Of a stretch of 7,295 nt of DNA, positions 1 through 5,262 are shown one piece after another (within the stretch, counting starts at the first letter, position 1; each line of letters starts with the position of its first letter). A program made the position numbers and the translations under genes. The DNA comes from Chloroflexota bacterium (lineage in GTDB: Bacteria > Chloroflexota > Limnocylindria > Limnocylindrales > CSP1-4), in assembly GCA_021777365.1 (NCBI GenBank), contig JAJYDP010000032.1:1-7295 (forward strand), read 5' to 3'. Under the pieces are notes generated by a model. That model saw only the letters and a list, made by a program, of their open reading frames with translations, did no database searches and had not been told where the DNA came from.

Positions 1-108
1 GCGGCGCCCGCCTACAAGGACGTCGCGACCGTGGTCGAGGTGGCGGCCGGCGCCGGACTGATCCGGCCAGTGGCGCGCATGCGGCCGCTCGCCGTCATCA
101 AGGGCTGA
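1..108 (+). CDS. rtcB: RtcB-type RNA ligase, C-terminal end (5' truncated by window)
   Basis: Frame 1 is open from the window edge to a TGA and encodes 35 residues ending in ARMRPLAVIKG. This matches the characteristic RtcB C-terminus (AYKDV...VV...AGL...VARLRPLGVIKG): AYKDVATVVEV lies at residues 4-14 and the terminal VIKG is intact. RtcB is a Mn2+/GTP-dependent ligase joining 2',3'-cyclic-phosphate or 3'-phosphate RNA ends to 5'-OH ends, in tRNA splicing or RNA repair; the C-terminal segment is part of the active-site fold. The one visible departure is Ala for the usual Gly in PLGVIKG. All catalytic metal and guanylylated-His motifs lie upstream of the window, so activity cannot be judged. 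It converges on the treT gene 57 nt away and has no evident functional link to the sugar genes. The family call rests on a short but distinctive tail. Confidence 0.8.
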   Translation, partial: AAPAYKDVATVVEVAAGAGLIRPVARMRPLAVIKG

Positions 109-164
109 CGCAGTCCGCCGGGACAACCGGGCGTGGATCGGGCCGCCGCGAGAGACCGGACGGG

Positions 165-1436
165 CTACACCGTCTCGCCCGCCGGCACGAGCGAGCTCTC
201 GCCGGTGCGGAGCGCGTTGAACAGCCGCAGGTAGTCGCGCAGATTGCGCGTCGAGAGGAAGTTGCGGCGCACGCGCTCGCGTCCGGCCACGCCCAGGCGA
301 TCGCGCAGCTGGTCGTCGCGCAGCAGTTCCAGGGAGGCCGCCGTCGCCTCGTCGTTGGTGGTCACCAGGCGCCCGCCGACCCCGTCGCCGATCTGCATCG
401 GGATGCCGCCGACCCGGCCGCCGACGACGGGCACGCCCTTCCAGAGCGCCTCGCTCACGGTCAGGCCGAAGCCCTCGCGGAGTGACTTCTGGAGCACGAC
501 CTTCGCCGCTCGCTGGAAGGCGTTGACCTCCAGCGCCCCCACGCCGTCGAGGTTCGTGAGGATGGTCAGGTCGGGATCCTGGCCCGCGTAGCGCAGGATC
601 TCCTTGTAGATGTGCCAGCCCTCGGGATCGTCGGTGGCCATCGAGCCGACCAGCGAGAGCTGGACGTCGGGGATCTCCCGCTTCACCGCGCGGTAGACCC
701 CGATCACGCCCTTCGGGTCCTTCCAGGGGTCGAACCGCGATACCTGCAGGAGGAGCGGCCGGTGCGGGTCGACGCCGAGGCGGTACAGCACGTCGTCGAG
801 CAGGGCCGGCTCGAGTGGCATGTTCTTGGGCGACAGGGGGTCGATGGAGGGCGGTATGAACGCGAGCACGCGCACCCGCAGGTCGGGCTTGACGTAGTCG
901 GGGAGGGTGAAGATGGCCGCGTCGTACGCCTCGACCATGGGCCGCACGAAACCCCACACGTCGGGGTTGGCCGCCGTCAGGTCGATGTGGCAGCGCCAGA
1001 TCCACTTCCCCGGGGCGCCCGGGCGCAGCGACCGCAGCGCCGCCGGTTGCGGATCGTGGATCACCACGTAGTCGTACTCGCCGTTGAACAGGTCGGCGAA
1101 CCGGCGGCTCGCCTGCTCGTACGTCCGGCGCTTCTCCTGGTCGAGTGGGACGTCCATGCCCTGGAGCCCGTTGTGGACAAGCTTGGTGACGTTGAAGAAC
1201 CTGTCGTCGCCCGGCATCAGGCGCCACTCGGGCTCAAGGCCGACGTCGCGCATGAGCCCGGTCAGGGTCGGGAGGATCTCGGCCACGCCGCCGCCGAACT
1301 TGGTCGCGTTGACGTGCAGGACGCGGGCGCCCCGCAGCGGTTCAGCCAGCCGGCGGATCTCGGCGACCGCCTCCTCCCCGGCGACGGCTCCGTAGGCGGC
1401 AAGCGAGAGCGGCGGGACGTGGACCTCTTCGAGCAT
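165..1436 (-). CDS. treT: TreT-type trehalose synthase (GT4 glycosyltransferase)
   Basis: A 423-residue glycosyltransferase of the GT-B fold, family GT4. By similarity it is a trehalose glycosyltransferring synthase, making trehalose in one step (reversibly) from NDP-glucose and glucose in the cytoplasm. Visible motifs: a glycine-rich N-terminal loop TKFGGGVAEIL (45-55), VIHDPQPAALR (125-135), WRCHIDLT (147-154), the C-domain phosphate-binding strand QVSRFDPWKDPKG (231-243), and the GT4 E-x7-E donor site REGFGLTVSEAL (320-331) followed by GVPVVGGRVGGIP (334-346). Length and motif spacing agree with archaeal and bacterial TreT. I chose the ATG at 1436 because GAAGGGAG lies 6 nt upstream; an in-frame ATG at 1481 would add 15 residues (Pro/Arg-rich, no family resemblance) and has no visible ribosome site. 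It is transcribed divergently from the LacI/transporter operon, which suggests shared control and a trehalose-related substrate. A general GT4 trehalose phosphorylase/synthase activity is the main alternative. Confidence 0.8.
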   Translation of the reverse strand: MLEEVHVPPLSLAAYGAVAGEEAVAEIRRLAEPLRGARVLHVNATKFGGGVAEILPTLTGLMRDVGLEPEWRLMPGDDRFFNVTKLVHNGLQGMDVPLDQEKRRTYEQASRRFADLFNGEYDYVVIHDPQPAALRSLRPGAPGKWIWRCHIDLTAANPDVWGFVRPMVEAYDAAIFTLPDYVKPDLRVRVLAFIPPSIDPLSPKNMPLEPALLDDVLYRLGVDPHRPLLLQVSRFDPWKDPKGVIGVYRAVKREIPDVQLSLVGSMATDDPEGWHIYKEILRYAGQDPDLTILTNLDGVGALEVNAFQRAAKVVLQKSLREGFGLTVSEALWKGVPVVGGRVGGIPMQIGDGVGGRLVTTNDEATAASLELLRDDQLRDRLGVAGRERVRRNFLSTRNLRDYLRLFNALRTGESSLVPAGETV

Positions 1437-1442
1437 CGTGCG

Positions 1443-1450
1443 CTCCCTTC
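1443..1450 (-). promoter_or_regulatory. Shine-Dalgarno site fixing the treT start
   Basis: Read on the minus strand the sequence is GAAGGGAG, ending 6 nt before the ATG at 1436. This favours the shorter 423-residue product over the upstream in-frame ATG at 1481. Confidence 0.7.
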
Positions 1451-1458
1451 GTGAGGGT

Positions 1459-1501
1459 CGCGGTGGCGGTGTGTCGCCCATCGACCATCTTCGCCACCGC
1501 G
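1459..1501 (-). promoter_or_regulatory. 10-bp stem-loop in the treT leader
   Basis: CGCGGTGGCG (1459-1468) and CGCCACCGCG (1492-1501) are perfect reverse complements separated by 23 nt. In a treT transcript starting near 1565 this would form a 10-bp GC-rich stem whose 3' base lies 8 nt upstream of the treT ribosome site. It contains the rejected upstream ATG (1481) in its loop. It could influence translation or mRNA stability, or be a DNA dyad bound by a second regulator. No U-run follows, so an intrinsic terminator is unlikely. The dyad is directly visible; its function is inference. Confidence 0.5.
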
Positions 1502-1546
1502 GGTCCGGCCTGCCGGATGTTCGCGAGACGACTCCGGCGAATCTAG

Positions 1547-1576
1547 TTGACGCGCGTTAGTAACACGCGTTAGTCT
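1547..1576 (+). promoter_or_regulatory. Candidate promoter of the lacI-agl operon
   Basis: TTGACG (1547-1552) is a good -35 hexamer (5 of 6 to TTGACA), followed after 18 nt by TAGTCT (1571-1576), matching TATAAT at T1, A2 and T6. It predicts a start near 1583 and a leader of about 74 nt before lacI. The palindromic operator candidate lies between the two hexamers, the classical position for repression by blocking polymerase. Confidence 0.5.
1550..1574. promoter_or_regulatory. Candidate LacI-family operator cluster
   Basis: Three overlapping symmetries sit here. First, TAACACGCGTTA (1561-1572) has symmetric TAAC/GTTA arms and a central CG, the usual layout of LacI/GalR-family operators. Second, a 21-bp dyad spans 1550-1570, centred on G1560, with nine of ten base pairs matched (only C1555/A1565 mismatched). 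Third, CGCGTTAGT is repeated directly at 1553-1561 and 1566-1574, 13 nt apart. The region is unusually AT-containing for this locus and lies in the divergent lacI/treT interval, overlapping promoter elements of both. The likely ligand is the LacI-type protein encoded 80 nt downstream. Which symmetry is the true site cannot be decided from one sequence. Confidence 0.6.
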
Positions 1577-1599
1577 ACGCGGGCTCGGGCTCGGGTCAA
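1572..1599 (-). promoter_or_regulatory. Candidate treT promoter overlapping the divergent promoter
   Basis: On the minus strand TTGACC (1599-1594) is followed after 16 nt by TAGACT (1577-1572), matching TATAAT at T1, A2, A4 and T6. The predicted start is near 1565, inside the operator cluster, so a bound repressor would also block this promoter. Its -10 shares bases 1572-1576 with the -10 of the opposite promoter. The leader to the treT ATG would be about 130 nt and includes the 1459-1501 stem. Confidence 0.42.
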
Positions 1600-1628
1600 T
1601 CCCCGGCGCTCGGACTCCGGTCAATCCC
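1594..1628. repeat. Two direct copies of GGTCAATCCC
   Basis: GGTCAATCCC occurs at 1594-1603 and again at 1619-1628, exactly 25 nt apart, just upstream of lacI. The first copy, read on the minus strand, supplies the TTGACC hexamer proposed for treT. The second copy has no -10 at a usable distance. The pair could be an activator site on one face of the helix or a small local duplication. Confidence 0.4.
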
Positions 1629-1644
1629 ATGCGGGACCATGGGG

Positions 1645-1653
1645 AGGAGGAGG
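1645..1653 (+). promoter_or_regulatory. Strong Shine-Dalgarno site fixing the lacI start
   Basis: AGGAGGAGG ends 3 nt before the ATG at 1657; its first AGGAGG (1645-1650) has a 6-nt spacer. An in-frame ATG at 1639 precedes this site, has no such site of its own and would add six residues (MGRRRP), so 1657 is preferred. Confidence 0.7.
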
Positions 1654-1656
1654 CCG

Positions 1657-2742
1657 ATGGCGATCCGCAGACGGCCGACCAGTGCCGACGTCGCTCGGCT
1701 GGCCGGCGTGTCCAGGACGACCGTGTCGTTCGTCCTGAACGACCACCCCACGGCCCAGATCAGCCAGGCCACCCGCGAACGGGTGCTGGCGGCGGCGCTG
1801 GAGCTCGGGTACACGCCCAACGCCTCTGCCCGAACGCTCGCCGTCGGGGCAAGCCTCGTGCTAGGCCTGGTGCTGCGCCAGCGGCCCGAACAGGTCGCGG
1901 TCGACGCGCTCCTCCCCGAGACGCTGCGGGGCCTGGCGGATGCCGCGCGCGAGGCGGGCTACCGGGTGCTGGTCGAGCCGCTCCCCCCGGGAGACCACTC
2001 GTACTCGACGCTGCTCCGAGCGCACCACGTCGACGGCCTGGTCGTGTCGGGTCCGCGGGCCGACGACCGGGCCCTCGCGGAGCTCCAGGCCGACGGCTTC
2101 CCGCTGGTGCTGCAGGGCTCGCTCCCCGACGTGCCGATCCCCAGCGTGGACGTCGACAACGTCAGCGGTGCCCGGCTCGCGGTCGAGCACCTGATCGCCG
2201 CCGGGCACCGGCAGATCGCGTGCGTCACGAACGCGCCGCTCGCCTACACGGCCGCCGTCGAGCGGCTCGAGGGATACCGGAGCGCCCTCGAGGCGGCCGG
2301 CATCCCGTACGACGAGCAGCTCGTCACCCACGCCGACTTCGACGCGGCCAGCGGCCACGCCGCGATGGATCGCCTGATCCGGCGCGGCGGTGCCTTCAGC
2401 GCGGTGTTCGCCGCGAGCGACGTGGTCGCGCTCGGGGTGATCGGCGCGGCGCGGGCCCACCGGGTCTCCGTGCCCGACCGGCTCGCCATCGTCGGCTTCG
2501 ACGACATCCCGCTCGCCGCCCACTTCGACCCGCCGCTCACCACGGTCCATCTGCCTGCTTACGAACTCGGCTTCAGCGTGGGCCGGGCGCTCATCGACCG
2601 GATCGCCGGCCGGCCCGTGCCCGCCCGATCCGTCCTGGAGACCCAGCTTGTCGTGCGTGGCTCGGCGCCGGGCCCGCACGGTGGGGAGCCCGGCGGGTTC
2701 CCGCCGGGAGAGCTGCGTCCGGGCCCTGCCGGCCCGGTGTGA
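1657..2742 (+). CDS. LacI/GalR-family transcriptional repressor
   Basis: A 361-residue cytoplasmic DNA-binding regulator. The N-terminal helix-turn-helix is TSADVARLAGVSRTTVSFVLND (8-29), followed by the hinge GYTPNASARTLAVG (51-64). A periplasmic-binding-protein-like effector domain follows: LVLGLVL (67-73) first strand, VDGLVVSG (125-132), SVDVDNVSGARLAVEHLIAAGHRQIA (163-188, the typical D-N..ga..a..hLi..GHr.Ia signature), SAVFAASDVVALGVI (248-262), and RLAIVGFDDIPLAAHFDPPLTTV (275-297). The C-terminus carries an atypical Gly/Pro-rich tail of about 25 residues whose DNA forms a hairpin. As first gene of the transporter operon it most likely represses this operon, and possibly treT, through the dyad between them, releasing on binding an imported sugar or a product. 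The effector is not determinable from sequence; AglR-like control of alpha-glucoside uptake is the nearest family precedent. Confidence 0.93.
   Translation: MAIRRRPTSADVARLAGVSRTTVSFVLNDHPTAQISQATRERVLAAALELGYTPNASARTLAVGASLVLGLVLRQRPEQVAVDALLPETLRGLADAAREAGYRVLVEPLPPGDHSYSTLLRAHHVDGLVVSGPRADDRALAELQADGFPLVLQGSLPDVPIPSVDVDNVSGARLAVEHLIAAGHRQIACVTNAPLAYTAAVERLEGYRSALEAAGIPYDEQLVTHADFDAASGHAAMDRLIRRGGAFSAVFAASDVVALGVIGAARAHRVSVPDRLAIVGFDDIPLAAHFDPPLTTVHLPAYELGFSVGRALIDRIAGRPVPARSVLETQLVVRGSAPGPHGGEPGGFPPGELRPGPAGPV
2689..2708 (+). promoter_or_regulatory. GC-rich hairpin inside the 3' end of lacI
   Basis: CCCGGCGG (2689-2696) pairs perfectly with CCGCCGGG (2701-2708) around a GTTC tetraloop, giving an 8-bp all-GC stem in the region coding for the Gly/Pro tail. 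No U-run follows. It may pause polymerase or shield the downstream mRNA from 3' exonucleases, or simply reflect GC-rich coding sequence. Confidence 0.35.
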
Positions 2743-2753
2743 CATGGGCCGGC
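2728..2753 (+). promoter_or_regulatory. Hairpin spanning the lacI stop codon
   Basis: GCCGGCCC (2728-2735) pairs with GGGCCGGC (2746-2753) with a 10-nt loop that contains the lacI TGA. The right arm also belongs to the 12-bp palindrome TGGGCCGGCCCA (2745-2756). Located between the repressor and binding-protein genes and ending 16 nt before the latter's ribosome site, it could mark a processing or stability boundary. No U-run is present. Confidence 0.4.
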
Positions 2754-2783
2754 CCAGGTGCCGGTTGTGAAAGGAGCACGCAC

Positions 2784-4214
2784 GTGATCCAGGGAAGATC
2801 GCGCGGGATCCGCATCGGGGCGGCCGCTGCCGCCATGATGCTGGTCGCCGCCGCATGTGGTACGGGCGCCACGCCGTCGCCGACGGCGGCACCCGCCTCC
2901 GCCGCGCCAGCATCTGCCGCGCCAGCGTCTGCGGCGCCGGCGAGCGCAGCCCCGAGCGCGGCCGCATCGGCCCCCACGTCGAACGCCGCGGCCGTCGCGG
3001 CGGCCCAGCAATATGCCGCCACGCTCGGCCACATCGGCGGCTCGGTGAGCGTCCTCGCCGTCTGGGGCGGCTCCGAGCAGGCACAGTTCCTTGCCATGGT
3101 GAAGCCGTTCGAGGATGCGACCGGCATCACCGTCAACTACACGGGCACGCGAGACGAGCCGGCCGTGCTGACGGCGGGCATCGCCTCCGGCCAGCTGCCC
3201 GACATCGCCGGCCTGCCCGGCCCGGCGCAGATGCAGCAGTACGCCGCCGCCGGCAAGCTGCAGGACCTGTCGAGCATGCTCGACCTGGCCAGCTACAAGT
3301 CGCAGACGCCGGAGGCGCTCGTCCAGCTGGGCACGGTGAGCGGCAAGCTCGTGGGCGTCTTCCTCGACGTCTCGGCCAAGGGCCAGATCTGGTACGACCC
3401 GAAGGTCGTCGGCGACCTGGCCAGCAATCCGCCGGCCACCTGGACCGCCTTCCAGAACCTCATCACGCAGGACAAGAGCAAGGCGACGGCGCCCTGGTGC
3501 TTCTCCGTTGAATCGGGCGCGGCCTCCGGCTGGCCGGCCACCGACGTCCTCGAGTCCTTCGTCCTGCACACCCAGGGCCCCACCTACTACAACAACTGGT
3601 GGGCCGGCAAGGTCAAGTGGACCGACCCCGGCATGAAGGCCGACTGGCAGCAGCTCGGCCAGATGGTCGCCACCAGCTACGGCGGCGCCAACCGGATCCT
3701 GACGACCAACTTTGCGAACGCCGGCGATCCGCTGTTCACCACCCCGCCCGGGTGTCTCTTCCTGCACCAGGCGAGCTTCATCACGGGCCTCGGCCAGTTC
3801 GCGAACGAGCAGAAGCTCGTCGACTACAACTTCTTCCCGTTCCCGTCCATCACGCCGCAGTACGCCAACGCCGTCGAGGGTGCGGGCGACCTGTTCGGCG
3901 CCTTCCACAACACGCCGCAGTCCGCGGCACTCATGAAGTACCTGGTCAGCTCCCAGGCGCAGACGCTCTTCGTGGGCGGCGGCGAGTTCCTGTCCGCCAA
4001 CAAGGGCGTGGCGAACTACCCGAACCAGATGAACCAGCGCCTCGGCGCGATCCTGTCGGGCGCGACGTCATTCGTCTTCGACGCGTCCGACCAGATGCCG
4101 ACGCCGATGCAGACGGCCTTCTACCAGGGCCTCCTCAAGTACATCCAGAACCCGGGCCAGCTCGACTCGATCCTCCAGAACCTGGACTCGGTCCAGGCCA
4201 GCTCGTACAAGTAA
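2784..4214 (+). CDS. aglE: ABC transporter sugar-binding lipoprotein (AglE-like, family 1)
   Basis: A 476-residue extracellular solute-binding protein that captures a sugar, probably an alpha-glucoside, and delivers it to the AglF/AglG channel. The GTG start at 2784 is set by AAAGGAG at 2770-2776, 7 nt upstream; the reading frame stays open far upstream but only as a shadow of lacI. The signal peptide has basic residues RSRGIR, a hydrophobic stretch (11-24) and Cys25 in VAAAC, an acceptable lipobox with Ala at -3 where Leu is commonest. A low-complexity linker (about 29-75) follows, with PASAA repeated four times. The mature domain starts near VSVLAVWGGSEQAQF (88-102) and includes FEDATGITVNYTGTRD (109-124), PDIAGL (139-144), APWCFSVESGAASGWPATDVLE (236-257) and PPGCLFLHQASF (321-332), both typical of AglE-type proteins. 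Cys239 and Cys324, the only cysteines in the mature domain, may form a disulfide. Exact sugar is unknown. Confidence 0.88.
   Translation: MIQGRSRGIRIGAAAAAMMLVAAACGTGATPSPTAAPASAAPASAAPASAAPASAAPSAAASAPTSNAAAVAAAQQYAATLGHIGGSVSVLAVWGGSEQAQFLAMVKPFEDATGITVNYTGTRDEPAVLTAGIASGQLPDIAGLPGPAQMQQYAAAGKLQDLSSMLDLASYKSQTPEALVQLGTVSGKLVGVFLDVSAKGQIWYDPKVVGDLASNPPATWTAFQNLITQDKSKATAPWCFSVESGAASGWPATDVLESFVLHTQGPTYYNNWWAGKVKWTDPGMKADWQQLGQMVATSYGGANRILTTNFANAGDPLFTTPPGCLFLHQASFITGLGQFANEQKLVDYNFFPFPSITPQYANAVEGAGDLFGAFHNTPQSAALMKYLVSSQAQTLFVGGGEFLSANKGVANYPNQMNQRLGAILSGATSFVFDASDQMPTPMQTAFYQGLLKYIQNPGQLDSILQNLDSVQASSYK
2892..2951 (+). repeat. Four 15-nt units encoding (PASAA)4 linker
   Basis: Four consecutive in-frame 15-nt units encode PASAA at residues 37-56 of the binding protein, and a degenerate continuation (PSAAASAP) follows. 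Third-position bases differ between units, so this is an old or selected peptide repeat rather than a fresh slippage array. It would act as a flexible tether between the lipidated Cys25 and the folded domain. Confidence 0.75.
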
Positions 4215-4229
4215 CCTCCTCCTCGGCTC

Positions 4230-4261
4230 GATGGGCGGGGCGGCTCGCCGTCCCGCCCATC
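4230..4261 (+). promoter_or_regulatory. 14-bp stem-loop between binding-protein and permease genes
   Basis: Bases 4230-4243 pair with 4248-4261 around a CTCG tetraloop: 13 Watson-Crick pairs plus one G-T (4240/4251), with the outer ten (GATGGGCGGG/CCCGCCCATC) perfect. It lies 15 nt after the aglE stop and 11 nt before the GGAGG of aglF. The following bases (CATTCAAGA) are not a U-run. Similar structures between malE and malF-type genes stabilise the upstream message and/or partly terminate transcription, giving excess binding protein over permease. That role here is inference; the stem is directly visible. Confidence 0.7.
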
Positions 4262-4284
4262 CATTCAAGACCGGAGGCATACCG

Positions 4285-5262
4285 ATGGATCCTCGGCTGA
4301 TCACCGCCGTGATCGTCGTGGTCGGCGTCCCCGCGGTCCTGGTCGGGTACATCGTGGCCACCGAGCAGGTTCTCCGGATCCTCCCGGAACGAGGGCGGCC
4401 ACGCGTCCGTCCCTGGCTCTGGCTGGCGCCGGCGCTGGCGTTCCTGTTCGCGTTCCTGATCTACCCGACGATCGGCACCGCCATCCGCAGCCTGCAGGAC
4501 ACGGCGGGCACGAGCTGGGTCGGCCTCGACAACTACGCGTGGTTCTTCGGTGACAGTGGCACGCTGAGCGCGCTGAAGAACAACCTGATCTGGGTCGTCC
4601 TGCTGACGGCGCTCACCGTCGGGTTCGGGCTGCTGATCGCCGTCCTGGTCGACCGGGTCCGCTACGAGTCGGTCGCGAAGTCGGTGATCTTTCTGCCGCT
4701 CGCCATCAGCGCCACCGCTGCCAGCGTGATCTGGCTCTTCATGTTCGCGTACCGGACGCCGCCGACGCCCCAGAACGGCACCCTCAACGCGGTGCTGACT
4801 CCGATCGGGGTCGGGCCCCTCCCGTTCCTCACCATCAGCAACTTCAGTTTCAACACGATCCTGCTCGTCGTCGTGATGGCCTGGATGTGGACCGGCTTCT
4901 GCATGGTCATCATCTCGGCCGCGCTCAAGGGGATCAACCCGGAGCTGCTGGAGGCTGCCCGGGTCGACGGCGCGAACGAGTGGCAGGTGTTCCGGCGCAT
5001 CACCTTCCCGCTGCTGGCGCCGACGCTGGCCGTCGTCTCGACCACGATCATCATCACCGCCCTGAAGGCGTTCGACATCGTGTACGTCATGACGAACGGC
5101 AACTTCGACACGCAGGTGATCGCCAACGCGATGTACCAGGAGATGTTCCTGTTCGGCGATTTCGGCCGTGGGAGCGCGATCGCCATCGTGCTGATGCTCG
5201 CGATCATCCCCGTCATGGCGTTCAACATCCGCCGCTTCCAGGCGCAGGAGGCCATCCGATGA
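4285..5262 (+). CDS. aglF: ABC sugar transporter permease 1 (AglF/MalF-like)
   Basis: A 325-residue inner-membrane permease, one half of the heterodimeric channel of a CUT1-type importer. The ATG at 4285 is chosen because GGAGG (4273-4277) lies 7 nt upstream; an in-frame ATG at 4231 starts inside the intergenic stem-loop and has no ribosome site. Hydrophobic segments are seen near residues 5-27, 43-65, 100-122, 133-155, 188-212, 244-264 and 296-314. The extra N-terminal helix followed by the basic stretch RILPERGRPRVRPW, then LWLAPALAFLFAFLIYPTIGTAIRSLQD, is typical of AglF-type permeases. The cytoplasmic EAA loop that docks the ATPase is ELLEAARVDGANEWQVFRRITFPLLAP (220-246), with the conserved EAA, G229 and the final P intact. 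It overlaps aglG by 4 nt, implying translational coupling and equal stoichiometry. Other disaccharide permeases (ThuF-like) remain possible. Confidence 0.88.
   Translation: MDPRLITAVIVVVGVPAVLVGYIVATEQVLRILPERGRPRVRPWLWLAPALAFLFAFLIYPTIGTAIRSLQDTAGTSWVGLDNYAWFFGDSGTLSALKNNLIWVVLLTALTVGFGLLIAVLVDRVRYESVAKSVIFLPLAISATAASVIWLFMFAYRTPPTPQNGTLNAVLTPIGVGPLPFLTISNFSFNTILLVVVMAWMWTGFCMVIISAALKGINPELLEAARVDGANEWQVFRRITFPLLAPTLAVVSTTIIITALKAFDIVYVMTNGNFDTQVIANAMYQEMFLFGDFGRGSAIAIVLMLAIIPVMAFNIRRFQAQEAIR

Noticed and set aside
109..164. Possible bidirectional terminator between rtcB and treT
   Set aside because: Only a 5-bp GTCCG/CGGAC pairing and short self-complementary CCGG words are present, with no T-run on either strand; not enough to call a terminator.
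612..1454. 280-codon plus-strand open frame opposite treT
   Set aside because: Composition typical of an antisense shadow (His/Arg/Val/Gly-rich, no motif), whereas the opposite strand encodes clear GT4 motifs.
1437..1481. N-terminal 15-residue extension of TreT from the ATG at 1481
   Set aside because: No ribosome site, Pro/Arg-rich residues unlike the family, and it would begin inside the leader stem-loop; the ATG at 1436 has a good site.
2745..2756. TGGGCCGGCCCA as a second LacI operator
   Set aside because: It is a perfect palindrome with a CG centre, but unlike the 1561-1572 site in sequence, and such GC palindromes are common in this composition. It is also explained as part of an RNA hairpin, so I do not list it as an operator.
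1629..2783. Upstream in-frame extension of the binding-protein gene through the whole of lacI (open frame 1629-4214)
   Set aside because: The upstream part is an Arg/Ala/Pro-rich shadow of the lacI frame. The true start is the GTG at 2784, which has AAAGGAG at the right distance and begins a proper lipoprotein signal peptide.
2892..2951. The four 15-nt units as a CRISPR or variable tandem-repeat array
   Set aside because: The units are in frame, contiguous without spacers, diverged at third positions and encode a typical lipoprotein linker.
2559..3908. 449-codon minus-strand open frame opposite the binding-protein gene
   Set aside because: Low-complexity Gly/Arg/Val composition, no domain, and complete overlap with a well-supported gene; explained by codon bias.
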